From the NCBI GenBank assembly GCA_030524455.1, contig JAUNGT010000027.1, positions 1 to 40,617 of the forward strand: DNA of 40,617 nt, given 5' to 3'. The translations under genes and the position numbers were made by a program. How positions within the stretch are numbered: the first letter of the stretch is position 1; every line of letters starts with the position of its first letter. Positions 23,914 through 31,213 of this stretch are shown here, one piece after another. The stretch is from Eubacteriales bacterium. GTDB lineage: Bacteria; Bacillota; Clostridia; Lachnospirales; Lachnospiraceae. Below the pieces are notes generated by a model. That model was not told where the DNA came from and searched no databases. It saw only the letters and a list, made by a program, of their open reading frames with translations.

Positions 23914-24807
23914 TCAGGCATCGGGGAAATCGCAGGGGGCGCCCACCGAGCGCAGAAATTCCCGGCCCAGAGGACTGAGCTTTCGGTTCCGCAGGATAAT
24001 AAAGGAGCGGCGCACGGAAAAATCATAATCCGAGATGCGCAGGATCCGGCAGCCGTCCTGCTCCCTCCCGGCTTCGTCCGGGGAGCAATGAAGCAGAGCA
24101 ATGCAGTTTTGGTAGCTGGAGATCCAGAACAGGGCCGTGCGCCGGATTGCGGTTTTCAGATAAAAGCGGGGCTCCGCGTGGATCGTGCGGAAGGCGGTCT
24201 CCACCATGGGCGCAATCATATCGGTGGTGGCGATGCGTTCGTTTTTTATCTGCTCCAGCGTCAGAGAGCTGTATTTGGCGAGCGGGTGGGAGGTGGACAG
24301 CAGGACCATGATTTCCTCCGAGCGGAAGGGAAGCACATGGAAATCGTCCACATTGCGGATGCGGGAGCGGATAATCCCGATTTCCGACAGGCCCATCCGC
24401 ACATTTTCCGCCACCTGACCGGAGAGCGCCTCCTGGAACTGGAAGTGCACCTGGGGATGCTCCCTGACGAAGCGGTCGAAGAGTGTGTGGAGCATATCGG
24501 CGGGATTGCTGGGCGTCATGGAGATCCGAAGAGTACCGGCCGTGCCGCTTAAATAGTCCTGGAGCTCGCGGCGAAGCTCCGTATCCAGAGAGCAGATGGC
24601 CTGCGCCTTCTGGTAAAAGATTTCCCCGGCAGGTGTCAGGCAAAGCTGTTTGGAGCCGCGCTCCACCAGGGTTGCGCCCAGGCTTTTTTCCAGATTTTTG
24701 AGCTGAGTGGAGAGGGAGGGCTGGGCGATCAGCAGCTCCTGCGAGGCGGCCAGGATACTGCCGCATTCCACGATTTTGAGGAAGTTGTAGTAGGTTTCGA
24801 TAGTCAT
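23914..24807 (-). CDS. LysR-family transcriptional regulator
   Basis: A 297-residue regulator read from MTIETYYNFLKIVECGS; AAGGAG lies 8 nt before this ATG, while the longer frame has no site. The winged HTH (SILAASQELLIAQPSLSTQLKNLEKSLGATLVERGSKQ) is followed by the usual helix and the effector-binding domain from about residue 90 (LRISMTPSNPADMLH). Convergent to the transporter operon with 2 bp between stop codons, it plausibly regulates that operon or the divergent gene at 24881. The latter's promoter would lie in the 73-bp gap between 24808 and 24880. Confidence 0.88.
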   Translation of the reverse strand: MTIETYYNFLKIVECGSILAASQELLIAQPSLSTQLKNLEKSLGATLVERGSKQLCLTPAGEIFYQKAQAICSLDTELRRELQDYLSGTAGTLRISMTPSNPADMLHTLFDRFVREHPQVHFQFQEALSGQVAENVRMGLSEIGIIRSRIRNVDDFHVLPFRSEEIMVLLSTSHPLAKYSSLTLEQIKNERIATTDMIAPMVETAFRTIHAEPRFYLKTAIRRTALFWISSYQNCIALLHCSPDEAGREQDGCRILRISDYDFSVRRSFIILRNRKLSPLGREFLRSVGAPCDFPDA

Positions 24808-24880
24808 TGCTCGATTCTCCTTGTATGCCGTCAAGTATAGCACAGGGGAGGGCAAATGATAAGATGGGAGGAAAAAGCAG

Positions 24881-25474
24881 ATGAAAAAGTTTTCCGTTGT
24901 GATTGCGAGGCAGTTCGGCAGTCTCGGGCGGCCGATCGCCCGGGAGATGTCGGAGCTTCTGGGCGTGGAGTTTTACGACAGGGATATCGTGACGATGGTG
25001 GCAAAGCAGCACAATATCACGATCCGCGAGGTGAGCTCCCTCGAGGAAAAGGCGACGAAATATTCCTTTATGAAGTTTCCGCTCGGAAACGGCACGACCA
25101 TGGCACAGGATAAAATCTTTGACGCGGAGGCCAAAATCATTCGCGATCTGGCGGCCAGGGAAAGCTGTATTATTGTGGGACGGTGCGCGGACGCGATTCT
25201 CGGGGACAATCCCAACAACCTGAATATTTTTATCTACGCGCCCTACGAGGATCGGCTGGTCAACTGTGTCAACGAGCTTGGCATGGACACCCGGCAGGCC
25301 AAACGGATGATCCAGGAGGTGGACCGGGCCAGGGACGCCTTTCATATGCGGTACGCCAAATATAAGCCGAACGACTTAAACCATATGGATATTATGGTAA
25401 ACAGTGCGATGCTGGGCGTACAGGAAACCGCCAAATATCTGAGCGAGCTGGTAAAACTCAGATTTGCGGACTGA
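24881..25474 (+). CDS. Cytidylate kinase-like family protein
   Basis: A 197-residue P-loop kinase-like protein (AAK-type). FSVVIARQFGSLGRPIARE at the N-terminus stands where a Walker A would be: RQFGSLGRPI has a Gly-rich loop but no GKS/T, as is common in this family. Then GVEFYDRDIVTMVAK, REVSSLEEKATKY, and SCIIVGRCADAIL and DRLVNCVNELGMD with arginines for phosphate. Predicted to phosphorylate a nucleoside monophosphate or act as a regulator; unproven. It starts after GGGAGG and overlaps the convergent AraC gene by 17 bp. Confidence 0.85.
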   Translation: MKKFSVVIARQFGSLGRPIAREMSELLGVEFYDRDIVTMVAKQHNITIREVSSLEEKATKYSFMKFPLGNGTTMAQDKIFDAEAKIIRDLAARESCIIVGRCADAILGDNPNNLNIFIYAPYEDRLVNCVNELGMDTRQAKRMIQEVDRARDAFHMRYAKYKPNDLNHMDIMVNSAMLGVQETAKYLSELVKLRFAD

Positions 25475-26249
25475 CGGCGGAGGGAGATACGCCCATCTGC
25501 CGGTGGAACAGGCGCGAAAAATAAAAGGGATCCGCAAAGCCGCAGGAGAGGGCCGCCGTTTTGACGGTATTGCCCCGCAGGAGCAAAAGCTGCGCCTGCT
25601 GCAGGCGAAAGCCGGTCAGATAGGAGCTGGGAGAGATCCCCAGCTCCTTTTGAAACAGCCGGTAGAGCGTGGCGCGGCTGACGTTGAGCAGCCGGCAGAG
25701 CCGCTCCACGTTGAACTCCGAGTGGTGATAGTTGGTGCGAACCAGCCACTGCGCGTCGGAGAGCAGGTCGGGACGGATGCTGCGGCGTCCGGGGGCGGGG
25801 AAGGCATCCGCGTAAATGCCCAGCAGCGTCCGCAAAAGGCCGTTTGCTTCCCCGCTGTTTTGCCGCAGATAATCCAGCTTCTGCAGTCTGGCATAGAGGT
25901 CGGGCAGGATGCTGTCCGTAACAGGCGGACAAACCGGAGACTCCGGACACATGGCGCAGCCCTTGACCAGAGCCTCCGCCTCCTTGCCCGCAAATTCCAC
26001 CCAGGTGTAGGTCCAGGGATTGGACGGATCCGGGTAATAGTGGATCACATCATAGGGGCAGATCAGGAAGCTCTCCCCGGCACGGACCGGGAACTCTTTT
26101 TTGCCGTATTCCAGCGTTCCGCGGCCGAAAAGCACCAGATGGATAATGTAGAGCGGGCGCACGCCCGGCCCCCATGCGTGCAGGTCACGACAGTCCTGGC
26201 AGCCGGTGCCGATCAGCGACAGGCCCTCCTCCGAAAAGCGATCGTCCAT
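25458..26249 (-). CDS. AraC-family transcriptional regulator
   Basis: A 263-residue regulator. The N-terminal cupin-like sugar domain has YIIHLVLFGRGTLEYGKKEFPVRAGESFLICPYDVIHYYPDPSNPWTYTWVEF, the sensor fold of MelR/RhaR-type proteins. The C-terminal double HTH is FNVERLCRLLNVSRATLYRLFQKELGISPSSYLTGFRLQQAQLLL and TAALSCGFADPFYFSRLFHRQMGVSPS. GGAGG precedes the ATG. It is divergent from the alpha-galactosidase with 116 bp between the two starts; it probably activates that gene in response to alpha-galactosides. The -10 TATACT (about 26325) has only a weak -35, which fits activator dependence. Confidence 0.88.
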   Translation of the reverse strand: MDDRFSEEGLSLIGTGCQDCRDLHAWGPGVRPLYIIHLVLFGRGTLEYGKKEFPVRAGESFLICPYDVIHYYPDPSNPWTYTWVEFAGKEAEALVKGCAMCPESPVCPPVTDSILPDLYARLQKLDYLRQNSGEANGLLRTLLGIYADAFPAPGRRSIRPDLLSDAQWLVRTNYHHSEFNVERLCRLLNVSRATLYRLFQKELGISPSSYLTGFRLQQAQLLLLRGNTVKTAALSCGFADPFYFSRLFHRQMGVSPSAVSPQI

Positions 26250-26365
26250 GATAAATCCTCCCTGTGAACCGAATGTCCATGCCTTTGCAACAAAATGCCA
26301 TGGAAAAGAATCAAAGCTTCATGCTATACTCACCATAACCGAACAAACGGAGGAGGTCAAGCATT

Positions 26366-27496
26366 ATGATAAAACTGACACCGCCCATGGGGTGGAACAG
26401 CTGGAACACATTTGGAGAAAATATCAGCGAGAAGCTGATCATGGAGACGGCGGACACGATGGTGAGCGAGGGCCTTTTGGAGAAGGGCTACGAGTATCTG
26501 GTCATCGATGACTGCTGGTCTTTAAAGGAGCGCGACGAAAAGGGCCGTCTGGTGGCGGATCCGGCCAAGTTCCCCAACGGGATGAAGGCCGTGGCGGACT
26601 ATGTGCACTCCAGGGGACTGAAATTCGGCATGTATTCCTGCGCCGGGAATCTGACCTGCGCCGGATATCCGGGCAGCTTTGAGCACGAGTTTATCGACGC
26701 GGATACCTTCGCGTCCTGGGGCGTGGATTTCCTGAAATACGATTACTGCTATCACAGCCCCATCATCCCGGGCAAGTATCTGTACCGCCGCATGGGACTG
26801 GCCCTGGAAAACTGCGGCAGGGACATCCTGTTTTCCGCCTGCTCCTGGGGTGCGGACGAGACGCATGAGTGGATCAAGGAGACGGGTGCGGGAATGTGGC
26901 GTTCCACCGGCGACATTTTTGACACCTGGGAGTCCGTGAAGGATCTGACAAAGCAGCAGGCAAGGCTGCATCCCTACAACGGCGTGGGCTGCTTCAATGA
27001 CATGGATATGCTGGTGGTCGGCATGTACGGCAAGGGCAACGTGGGACTGGCAGGCTGCAGCGACGTTCAGTATAAGACTCACTATTCCATCTGGGCCTTC
27101 ATGGGCTCCCCGCTGATGATCGGCTGCGACATCCGCAGCATGAATCAGGCGACGAAGGATATCCTGATGAACCCGGAGCTGATCGCCATCAATCAGGATA
27201 AGCTGTGCCGTCAGCCGGTACGTCTGGCGGGCATCTGGGCGGGAGAGGATCTGCTTCTGTATTCCCGCCAGCTGGATAACGGCGATCTGGCGATCGGCCT
27301 GTTTAACATGGGCGAGAACAAGGCGATGGCGAACCTGAACCTGGACGAGGTGGGGCTTCCCATGAGCACCGGCAAGACCCTGCGCTTAAAGGAGGTCTGG
27401 ACCGGCGAGGAGCGCACCGTCACGAACGCTACCCTGCGCAAGGAGCTGGCGCCCTTCGACTGCGCCGTATACCGCGGGAAGGTCGTGGATCTGTAA
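26366..27496 (+). CDS. GH27 alpha-galactosidase
   Basis: A 376-residue GH27 enzyme that removes terminal alpha-galactosyl residues from melibiose, raffinose-type sugars and galactomannan (EC 3.2.1.22). It opens MIKLTPPMGWNSWNTFGENI. The nucleophile is D126 in FLKYDYC and the acid/base D183 in WRSTGDI, with VIDDCW and GCFNDMDMLVVG completing the family blocks. No signal peptide, so it acts in the cytoplasm. GGAGG lies before the ATG. The stop TAA overlaps the ATG of the zinc-ribbon gene (TAATG), which suggests coupled translation. Regulated probably by the divergent AraC protein. Confidence 0.92.
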   Translation: MIKLTPPMGWNSWNTFGENISEKLIMETADTMVSEGLLEKGYEYLVIDDCWSLKERDEKGRLVADPAKFPNGMKAVADYVHSRGLKFGMYSCAGNLTCAGYPGSFEHEFIDADTFASWGVDFLKYDYCYHSPIIPGKYLYRRMGLALENCGRDILFSACSWGADETHEWIKETGAGMWRSTGDIFDTWESVKDLTKQQARLHPYNGVGCFNDMDMLVVGMYGKGNVGLAGCSDVQYKTHYSIWAFMGSPLMIGCDIRSMNQATKDILMNPELIAINQDKLCRQPVRLAGIWAGEDLLLYSRQLDNGDLAIGLFNMGENKAMANLNLDEVGLPMSTGKTLRLKEVWTGEERTVTNATLRKELAPFDCAVYRGKVVDL

Positions 27497-27687
27497 TGGC
27501 GCTCTGCATGGATTGCAAAAAGGAGCTGACCCGGCTGGATCAGAACGCCTATCGGAAATTCGTCAACCGGGGCAGCACGAGCTTTCTGTGCAAAACCTGC
27601 CTGGCCAAAAAGCTGGGTGTGGAGGAGGCGCTCCTGGACCGGAAAATCGAGGATTTCAGAAGACAGGGCTGCAGTTTATTTATGTGA
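27496..27687 (+). CDS. Small zinc-ribbon protein
   Basis: A 63-residue protein beginning at the overlap with the alpha-galactosidase stop. It has two CxxC pairs: CMDCKKELTRLDQNAYRK at the N-terminus and FLCKTCLAKKLG, then a helix (VEEALLDRKIEDFRRQGC) and one extra Cys. A treble-clef or zinc-ribbon binding one zinc is likely. I know similar short proteins from Lachnospiraceae but no function. Its coupling to a glycosidase is unexplained. Confidence 0.7.
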   Translation: MALCMDCKKELTRLDQNAYRKFVNRGSTSFLCKTCLAKKLGVEEALLDRKIEDFRRQGCSLFM

Positions 27688-27689
27688 TG

Positions 27690-27894
27690 TAACAGTTCAG
27701 CCAGCCAAGAGTGACCGGCCAAAATCGTGCTCGCACGAATTTTGGCCGGTTGCTCTTGGCTGAGGGAGCGCCTGATTATGAGCAGGAAACGGCGTTCCGC
27801 CTTATTCCACAGTTAGCCGCGAAGCGGCGGAAAGCGCGTCATGCGCGCAAGACGAACAAGTTCGTCTGTGCGAATGGCGCGGGCTGAACTGTTA
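27690..27894. repeat. 205-bp palindromic element, TAACAGTTCAG family
   Basis: The ends TAACAGTTCAGCC (27690-27702) and its complement (27882-27894) are inverted. CAGCCAAGAG (27702-27711) pairs with CTCTTGGCTG (27753-27762), with CCGGCCAAAAT nested inside it, and smaller hairpins follow. It resembles the element at 4245-4397 in its ends and architecture but not in its interior. The flanks (ATGTGATG and TCGTGTAA) show no exact target duplication, so it is older or rearranged. Starting 2 bp after the zinc-ribbon stop, it may end that transcript. Confidence 0.75.
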
Positions 27895-27998
27895 TCGTGT
27901 AATGTCCGGACCGGGGGACAGTACGATTTCCTGCACTTGACGAATTTGCCGGTGTGGGGGATAATCTAAGAAAACGCAAAGGAACAGGAGGGTTTGGA

Positions 27999-28805
27999 AT
28001 GGCACTGTTGCATGTGGACTTTTTCTCGGATGTGCTGGGCATGAGCATGAATATGGACGTGATTTTGCCGCAGCAGACAAACGGGCAGATCGGTATGGAG
28101 GGAAAGGGGGCGTCCGGCAAATACAAGACGATGTATCTGCTGCACGGCATGAGCGATGATCAGACGATCTGGCAGCGGCGTACCTCCATCGAGCGTTATG
28201 TGAGCCGGCTGGGGATCGCGGTGGTGATGCCCACCACACATCTTGGCTTTTATACGGACACCACATATGGGATGAACTATTGGACCTTCTTCTCCCGGGA
28301 GCTGCCCGGAATCTGCCGCGAATTTTTCCCGCAGATGTCGGATCGGCCGGAGGATACGCTGGCGGCAGGACTGTCCATGGGAGGCTATGGGGCCTGGAAG
28401 CTGGGGCTTGGAGCGAGCGATACCTTCGGATCGGCGGCTTCCCTGTCCGGCGCGCTGGATATCGTCAGCGATTATAAACGGAATGTGACGGAAAATGCCG
28501 GGCATTTGCCGCTGTTTCAGGGGATTTTCGGTTCCCCGGAGCAGCTTGAGGGCTCTGAGAATGATATTCTGGAGCTGGCGGACCGGCTGGCTGCCTCCCA
28601 AAAACCCCTGCCCCGCCTGTACGCCTGGTGCGGGACGGAGGATTTCCTCTATCAGGGCAATTTAAGGGCCTGGGAGCATGTAAAAAAGCTGGGCTACGAT
28701 CTGACAAGCCTGGAATCGCCCGGGGACCATCAGTGGAAATACTGGGATCAGCGGATCCAGGATGTGCTGCGCTGGTGGCTGCGGACCGATCTGGATCTTG
28801 CGTGA
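27999..28805 (+). CDS. Esterase (EstA/feruloyl-esterase-like alpha/beta hydrolase)
   Basis: A 268-residue hydrolase read from MALLHVDFFSDVLGMSMNMD, where AGGAGG precedes the ATG; the longer frame is not supported. MYLLHGMSDDQTIWQRRTS carries the oxyanion region; the nucleophile serine is in AGLSMGGYGAWKLGL and the C-terminal histidine in SPGDHQWKYWDQRI, with an acidic residue in AWCGTEDFLYQ. Similar to tributyrin esterase EstA and S-formylglutathione hydrolase-like enzymes. It probably deacetylates carbohydrates, which fits the acetyltransferase 30 bp on. No signal peptide. Confidence 0.85.
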   Translation: MALLHVDFFSDVLGMSMNMDVILPQQTNGQIGMEGKGASGKYKTMYLLHGMSDDQTIWQRRTSIERYVSRLGIAVVMPTTHLGFYTDTTYGMNYWTFFSRELPGICREFFPQMSDRPEDTLAAGLSMGGYGAWKLGLGASDTFGSAASLSGALDIVSDYKRNVTENAGHLPLFQGIFGSPEQLEGSENDILELADRLAASQKPLPRLYAWCGTEDFLYQGNLRAWEHVKKLGYDLTSLESPGDHQWKYWDQRIQDVLRWWLRTDLDLA

Positions 28806-28835
28806 GAAGAAACAGACCGAAAAGGAAACAGAACA

Positions 28836-29447
28836 ATGAACCAAAAGGAACGGATGCACAAAAATCTGCCCTACAAGGCCTGGCTGGACGGCCTTCCCGA
28901 GGCGCGGATGGAAAACAAAAAGCGGATTTACGAGTTCAACAGCTGTCCGCCCGGGGAGGAGGAACGGGCCGGACGGCTGCTTCGGGAGATCCTTGGAAAA
29001 ACAGGAGAGAACGTTTGGATCGAGGCTCCCTTCCACTGCGACTACGGCTGCAATATCGAGGTGGGCGAGAATTTTTTTGCCAACTATAACCTGGTAATCC
29101 TGGACGTGGGCAAGGTCACAATCGGCAAAAATGCACAGATTGCCCCCAATGTGGCGATCTACACGGCGGGACATCCCGTTCACCCGGATTCCCGCAACTC
29201 CGGCTATGAGTACGGGATCGATGTGACCATCGGGGATAACGTGTGGCTGGGCGGCAACACGGTGGTAATGCCCGGCGTCCATATCGGCAATAATGTGGTG
29301 ATCGGAGGCGGCAGCGTGGTGACGGGGGATATTCCGGACAATGTGATCGCCGTCGGCAACCCCTGCCGCGTGCTGCGCAAAATCACGGAGGAGGACCGCA
29401 AATATTATTATAAGGACCGGGAGTTCGACGTGGAGGATTACCGCTAG
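28836..29447 (+). CDS. Sugar O-acetyltransferase (maltose/galactoside type, LbH)
   Basis: A 203-residue left-handed beta-helix enzyme. The N-terminal MNQKERMHKNLPYKAW and FNSCPPGEEERAGRLLREILGKTGENVWIEAPFHCDYGCNIEVGENFFANYNLVILDVGKVTIGK are typical of the maltose acetyltransferase (Maa) family, and the catalytic histidine lies in IYTAGHPVHPDSRNSGYEYG. The later hexapeptide coils (IGDNVWLGGNTVVMPGVHIGNNVVIGGGSVV) bind acetyl-CoA. It acetylates sugar hydroxyls. It sits behind the esterase in one transcript. Confidence 0.9.
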   Translation: MNQKERMHKNLPYKAWLDGLPEARMENKKRIYEFNSCPPGEEERAGRLLREILGKTGENVWIEAPFHCDYGCNIEVGENFFANYNLVILDVGKVTIGKNAQIAPNVAIYTAGHPVHPDSRNSGYEYGIDVTIGDNVWLGGNTVVMPGVHIGNNVVIGGGSVVTGDIPDNVIAVGNPCRVLRKITEEDRKYYYKDREFDVEDYR

Positions 29448-29505
29448 GGTTGGTTTATAAAAAATTTACTTTTTTTCTGAAATTTTTGTGTTATTTCGGG
29501 GCGAG

Positions 29506-29519
29506 TTAGTATATACTAA
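29506..29519. promoter_or_regulatory. 14-bp perfect palindrome upstream of superoxide dismutase
   Basis: TTAGTATATACTAA lies 46 bp before the SOD start codon and overlaps TATACT (29512-29517), a likely -10. It looks like an operator for a metal- or redox-sensing repressor. No good -35 is at 17 bp; TTGTGT (29486) is the nearest at 20 bp. Confidence 0.55.
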
Positions 29520-29565
29520 TCAGTGACAACAAAAACCATTTCAGAGAGAATTGGAGGAATATAGA

Positions 29566-30174
29566 ATGATCGCACAGACAACTTACCCTTTTCAGCTTCC
29601 CGAGCTTCCCTATGCCTACGAGGCGCTGGAGCCTTACATCGATCGGGAAACCATGCACTTTCATCACGACAAGCATCTGAAAACCTATGTGGATAACTTA
29701 AATAAAGCGCTGGAGCCCTACAGCCAGTACCATTCCTGGACGCTGGAGCAGCTTCTTTCGCGGCTTTCCGAGCTTCCGGAGGGCCTGCAGAAGGCGGTGC
29801 GCAACAATGGCGGCGGCGTTTACAACCACGATCTGTATTTTGACCTGATGACTCCCGGCGATCAGCCGGTGGCCGAAAAGGTGGCCGAGGCGTTCGGCGG
29901 AGCGGACAATTTTAAGAAGGAGATGAAGGCGGCGGCGCTGGGTCAGTTTGGCTCCGGCTTTGCGTGGCTGGTGAAGGATGCTTCCGGCAGCCTGAAGGTC
30001 ATCGCCCTTCCGAATCAGGACAATCCGCTGTCCCAGGGGCTGACACCCGTCCTGCCTCTGGATGTGTGGGAGCACGCATATTATCTGAAATATCAGAACC
30101 TGCGCGGCGATTATATCGACAGCTGGTTCCATGTGGTGAACTGGAAGGCTGTGGAGGAAGCGCTGAAGGACTGA
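29566..30174 (+). CDS. Superoxide dismutase, Fe/Mn type
   Basis: A 202-residue SOD that converts superoxide to O2 and H2O2 (EC 1.15.1.1). The start MIAQTTYPF is set by GGAGG 8 nt before it. Metal ligands are H33 (MHFHHDKH), H88 (NNGGGVYNHD), D166 and H170 (LDVWEHAYY). LPELPYAYEALEPYIDRET is the usual N-terminal helix. The metal cannot be told from sequence alone. In an anaerobe it serves oxygen defence; the palindrome upstream suggests metal or redox control. Confidence 0.93.
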   Translation: MIAQTTYPFQLPELPYAYEALEPYIDRETMHFHHDKHLKTYVDNLNKALEPYSQYHSWTLEQLLSRLSELPEGLQKAVRNNGGGVYNHDLYFDLMTPGDQPVAEKVAEAFGGADNFKKEMKAAALGQFGSGFAWLVKDASGSLKVIALPNQDNPLSQGLTPVLPLDVWEHAYYLKYQNLRGDYIDSWFHVVNWKAVEEALKD

Positions 30175-30201
30175 TGGGACGGACGCAGACCGGATAAAAA
30201 G

Positions 30202-30240
30202 GAGCAGCGCCGGAGGGATGGTATCCCTCCGGCGCTGCTC
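30202..30240 (-). terminator. Strong hairpin terminator
   Basis: An 18-bp perfect stem (30202-30219 with 30223-30240) with a 3-nt loop. On the minus strand TTTTT follows it, so it best terminates the ytaF transcript; it also lies behind the superoxide dismutase gene on the plus strand. Confidence 0.85.
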
Positions 30241-30265
30241 TGCGTTTCGGAAAGGCCTGCGGCGC

Positions 30266-30907
30266 TCACAGAAGCTTCAGAAACGCCAGGCCGATCAGAA
30301 TCGCGCCGGAAAGCCGGCTTACCGGGAAGCGCAGCCGGCCGGCAATGCGGTTCCCCAGGGCGAAGCCGCCGAATATGGCGCAGGCCCCGGTCAGAAGGGA
30401 GGCGGCGATCACGGCCCGGCCGCTGACGCTTCCCAGAGCCGCGCCGAAGCCTGCAGCCGCGCCGTCTAAGGACAGGGCGGCGGAGAGAGAGACCGCCTCC
30501 CGCAGGGAGATGCTTTTGGAGGCGTCGGCGTCCGCTTTTTCGGGATCCGCGTAGACGGAGAGGACGAATCTGAAATGCAGGGCGGAAAAGGCGATATTTC
30601 GGGAAAAGTCGCCGTGCCTGCGAAGAAAGGCGCGGGCCTCGCCGTCGAGCAGCTTCACAAGCCCCATCAGAAACAGCAGGGCAAAGCAGACGACAGAGGC
30701 GGCCGCCGGGGGGATCCAGGGACGCACCAGCGCTCCCGCGAGCCAGAAAATGCCCAGCACGCCGCTGCAGGTCAGGTCGATTGCCAGCGCGGAGGAAAGG
30801 GGGAGATGGATTTTCCCGCTGCCGCAGGCGAAGCAGGCGAGAAAGGCGTCCAGAGAAAGGGAGGAAGCCAGTACGAAGGCTTCCAGTATCATCCGTGTCG
30901 TTTCCAT
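30266..30907 (-). CDS. ytaF: YtaF/MntP-like membrane protein
   Basis: A 213-residue protein with about six hydrophobic helices. The LSLDAFLACFACG motif near the N-terminus and SAALSLDGAAAGFGAALGS in the second half are the paired small-residue/Asp motifs of the YtaF/MntP fold. YtaF is annotated as a sporulation membrane protein, and MntP exports Mn2+. The context next to SOD makes manganese efflux tempting, but the length and motifs fit YtaF better. Function not proven. Confidence 0.8.
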   Translation of the reverse strand: METTRMILEAFVLASSLSLDAFLACFACGSGKIHLPLSSALAIDLTCSGVLGIFWLAGALVRPWIPPAAASVVCFALLFLMGLVKLLDGEARAFLRRHGDFSRNIAFSALHFRFVLSVYADPEKADADASKSISLREAVSLSAALSLDGAAAGFGAALGSVSGRAVIAASLLTGACAIFGGFALGNRIAGRLRFPVSRLSGAILIGLAFLKLL

Positions 30908-30965
30908 GCGAATTTTGCTTTTGCGGTTTTGTTATATTCTATTCGGCTGGCCGGGCTGTTGACAT

Positions 30966-31001
30966 AAAAATACGCCGCAGCCCGTAAGGGATGCGGCGTA
31001 T
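30966..31001 (-). terminator. Terminator of tRNA-Ser
   Basis: ATACGCCGCA and TGCGGCGTAT form a 10-bp stem with TTTTT following on the minus strand, directly after the tRNA 3' end. Confidence 0.9.
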
Positions 31002-31005
31002 GGAG

Positions 31006-31091
31006 CGGAGAAGGAGGGATTTGAACCCTCGCGCCTGTTACAGCCTACCGGTGTTCGAAGCCGGACCCTTCAGCCACTTGGGTACTTCTCC
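31006..31091 (-). tRNA. tRNA-Ser (CGA)
   Basis: An 86-nt class II tRNA. The acceptor stem is GGAGAAG with CTTCTCC and discriminator G; the D-arm is CCCAAGTGGCTGAAGGG; the anticodon loop TTCGAAC gives CGA; a long variable arm (TAGGCTGTAACAGGC) follows; the T-arm is GAGGGTTCAAATCCCTC. The anticodon stem has one C-A mismatch next to the loop. The sequence ends at the discriminator base; no CCA is encoded. It reads UCG. Confidence 0.93.
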
Positions 31092-31107
31092 ATCTCGTAA
31101 CGTGTCT

Positions 31108-31136
31108 ATTCTATCCGAAATCGGGAAAAGATGCAA
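31108..31136 (-). promoter_or_regulatory. Promoter of tRNA-Ser
   Basis: On the minus strand TTGCAT (31131-31136) and TAGAAT (31108-31113) are 17 bp apart, 17 bp upstream of the tRNA 5' end. Confidence 0.7.
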
Positions 31137-31152
31137 GCTTTTTTCGTGCTAC

Positions 31153-31181
31153 TTGTGCATACTATCAAAATATTATATAAT
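31153..31181 (+). promoter_or_regulatory. Promoter of phosphofructokinase
   Basis: TTGTGC (31153-31158) and consensus TATAAT (31176-31181) have a 17-bp spacer, 33 bp before the start codon. Confidence 0.75.
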
Positions 31182-31213
31182 TCTAGCAGACGAAAGAACA
31201 GGAGGGTTACACT

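Noticed and set aside
24023..25345. 440-residue minus-strand frame spanning the LysR and kinase genes
   Set aside because: It runs in another frame across the LysR gene and antisense to the kinase gene, both of which have domain motifs and start signals.
27690..27894. Possible CRISPR array or riboswitch
   Set aside because: There are no regularly spaced direct repeats; the structure is a nested palindrome with inverted ends, matching the element at 4245.
28255..28601. Minus-strand frames over the esterase gene
   Set aside because: No motifs and no start signal; the plus strand has GLSMGG and the other esterase blocks.
31006..31091. tRNA-Sec, because of the long variable arm
   Set aside because: The anticodon in the loop TTCGAAC is CGA, and the acceptor and D-arms have tRNA-Ser lengths.
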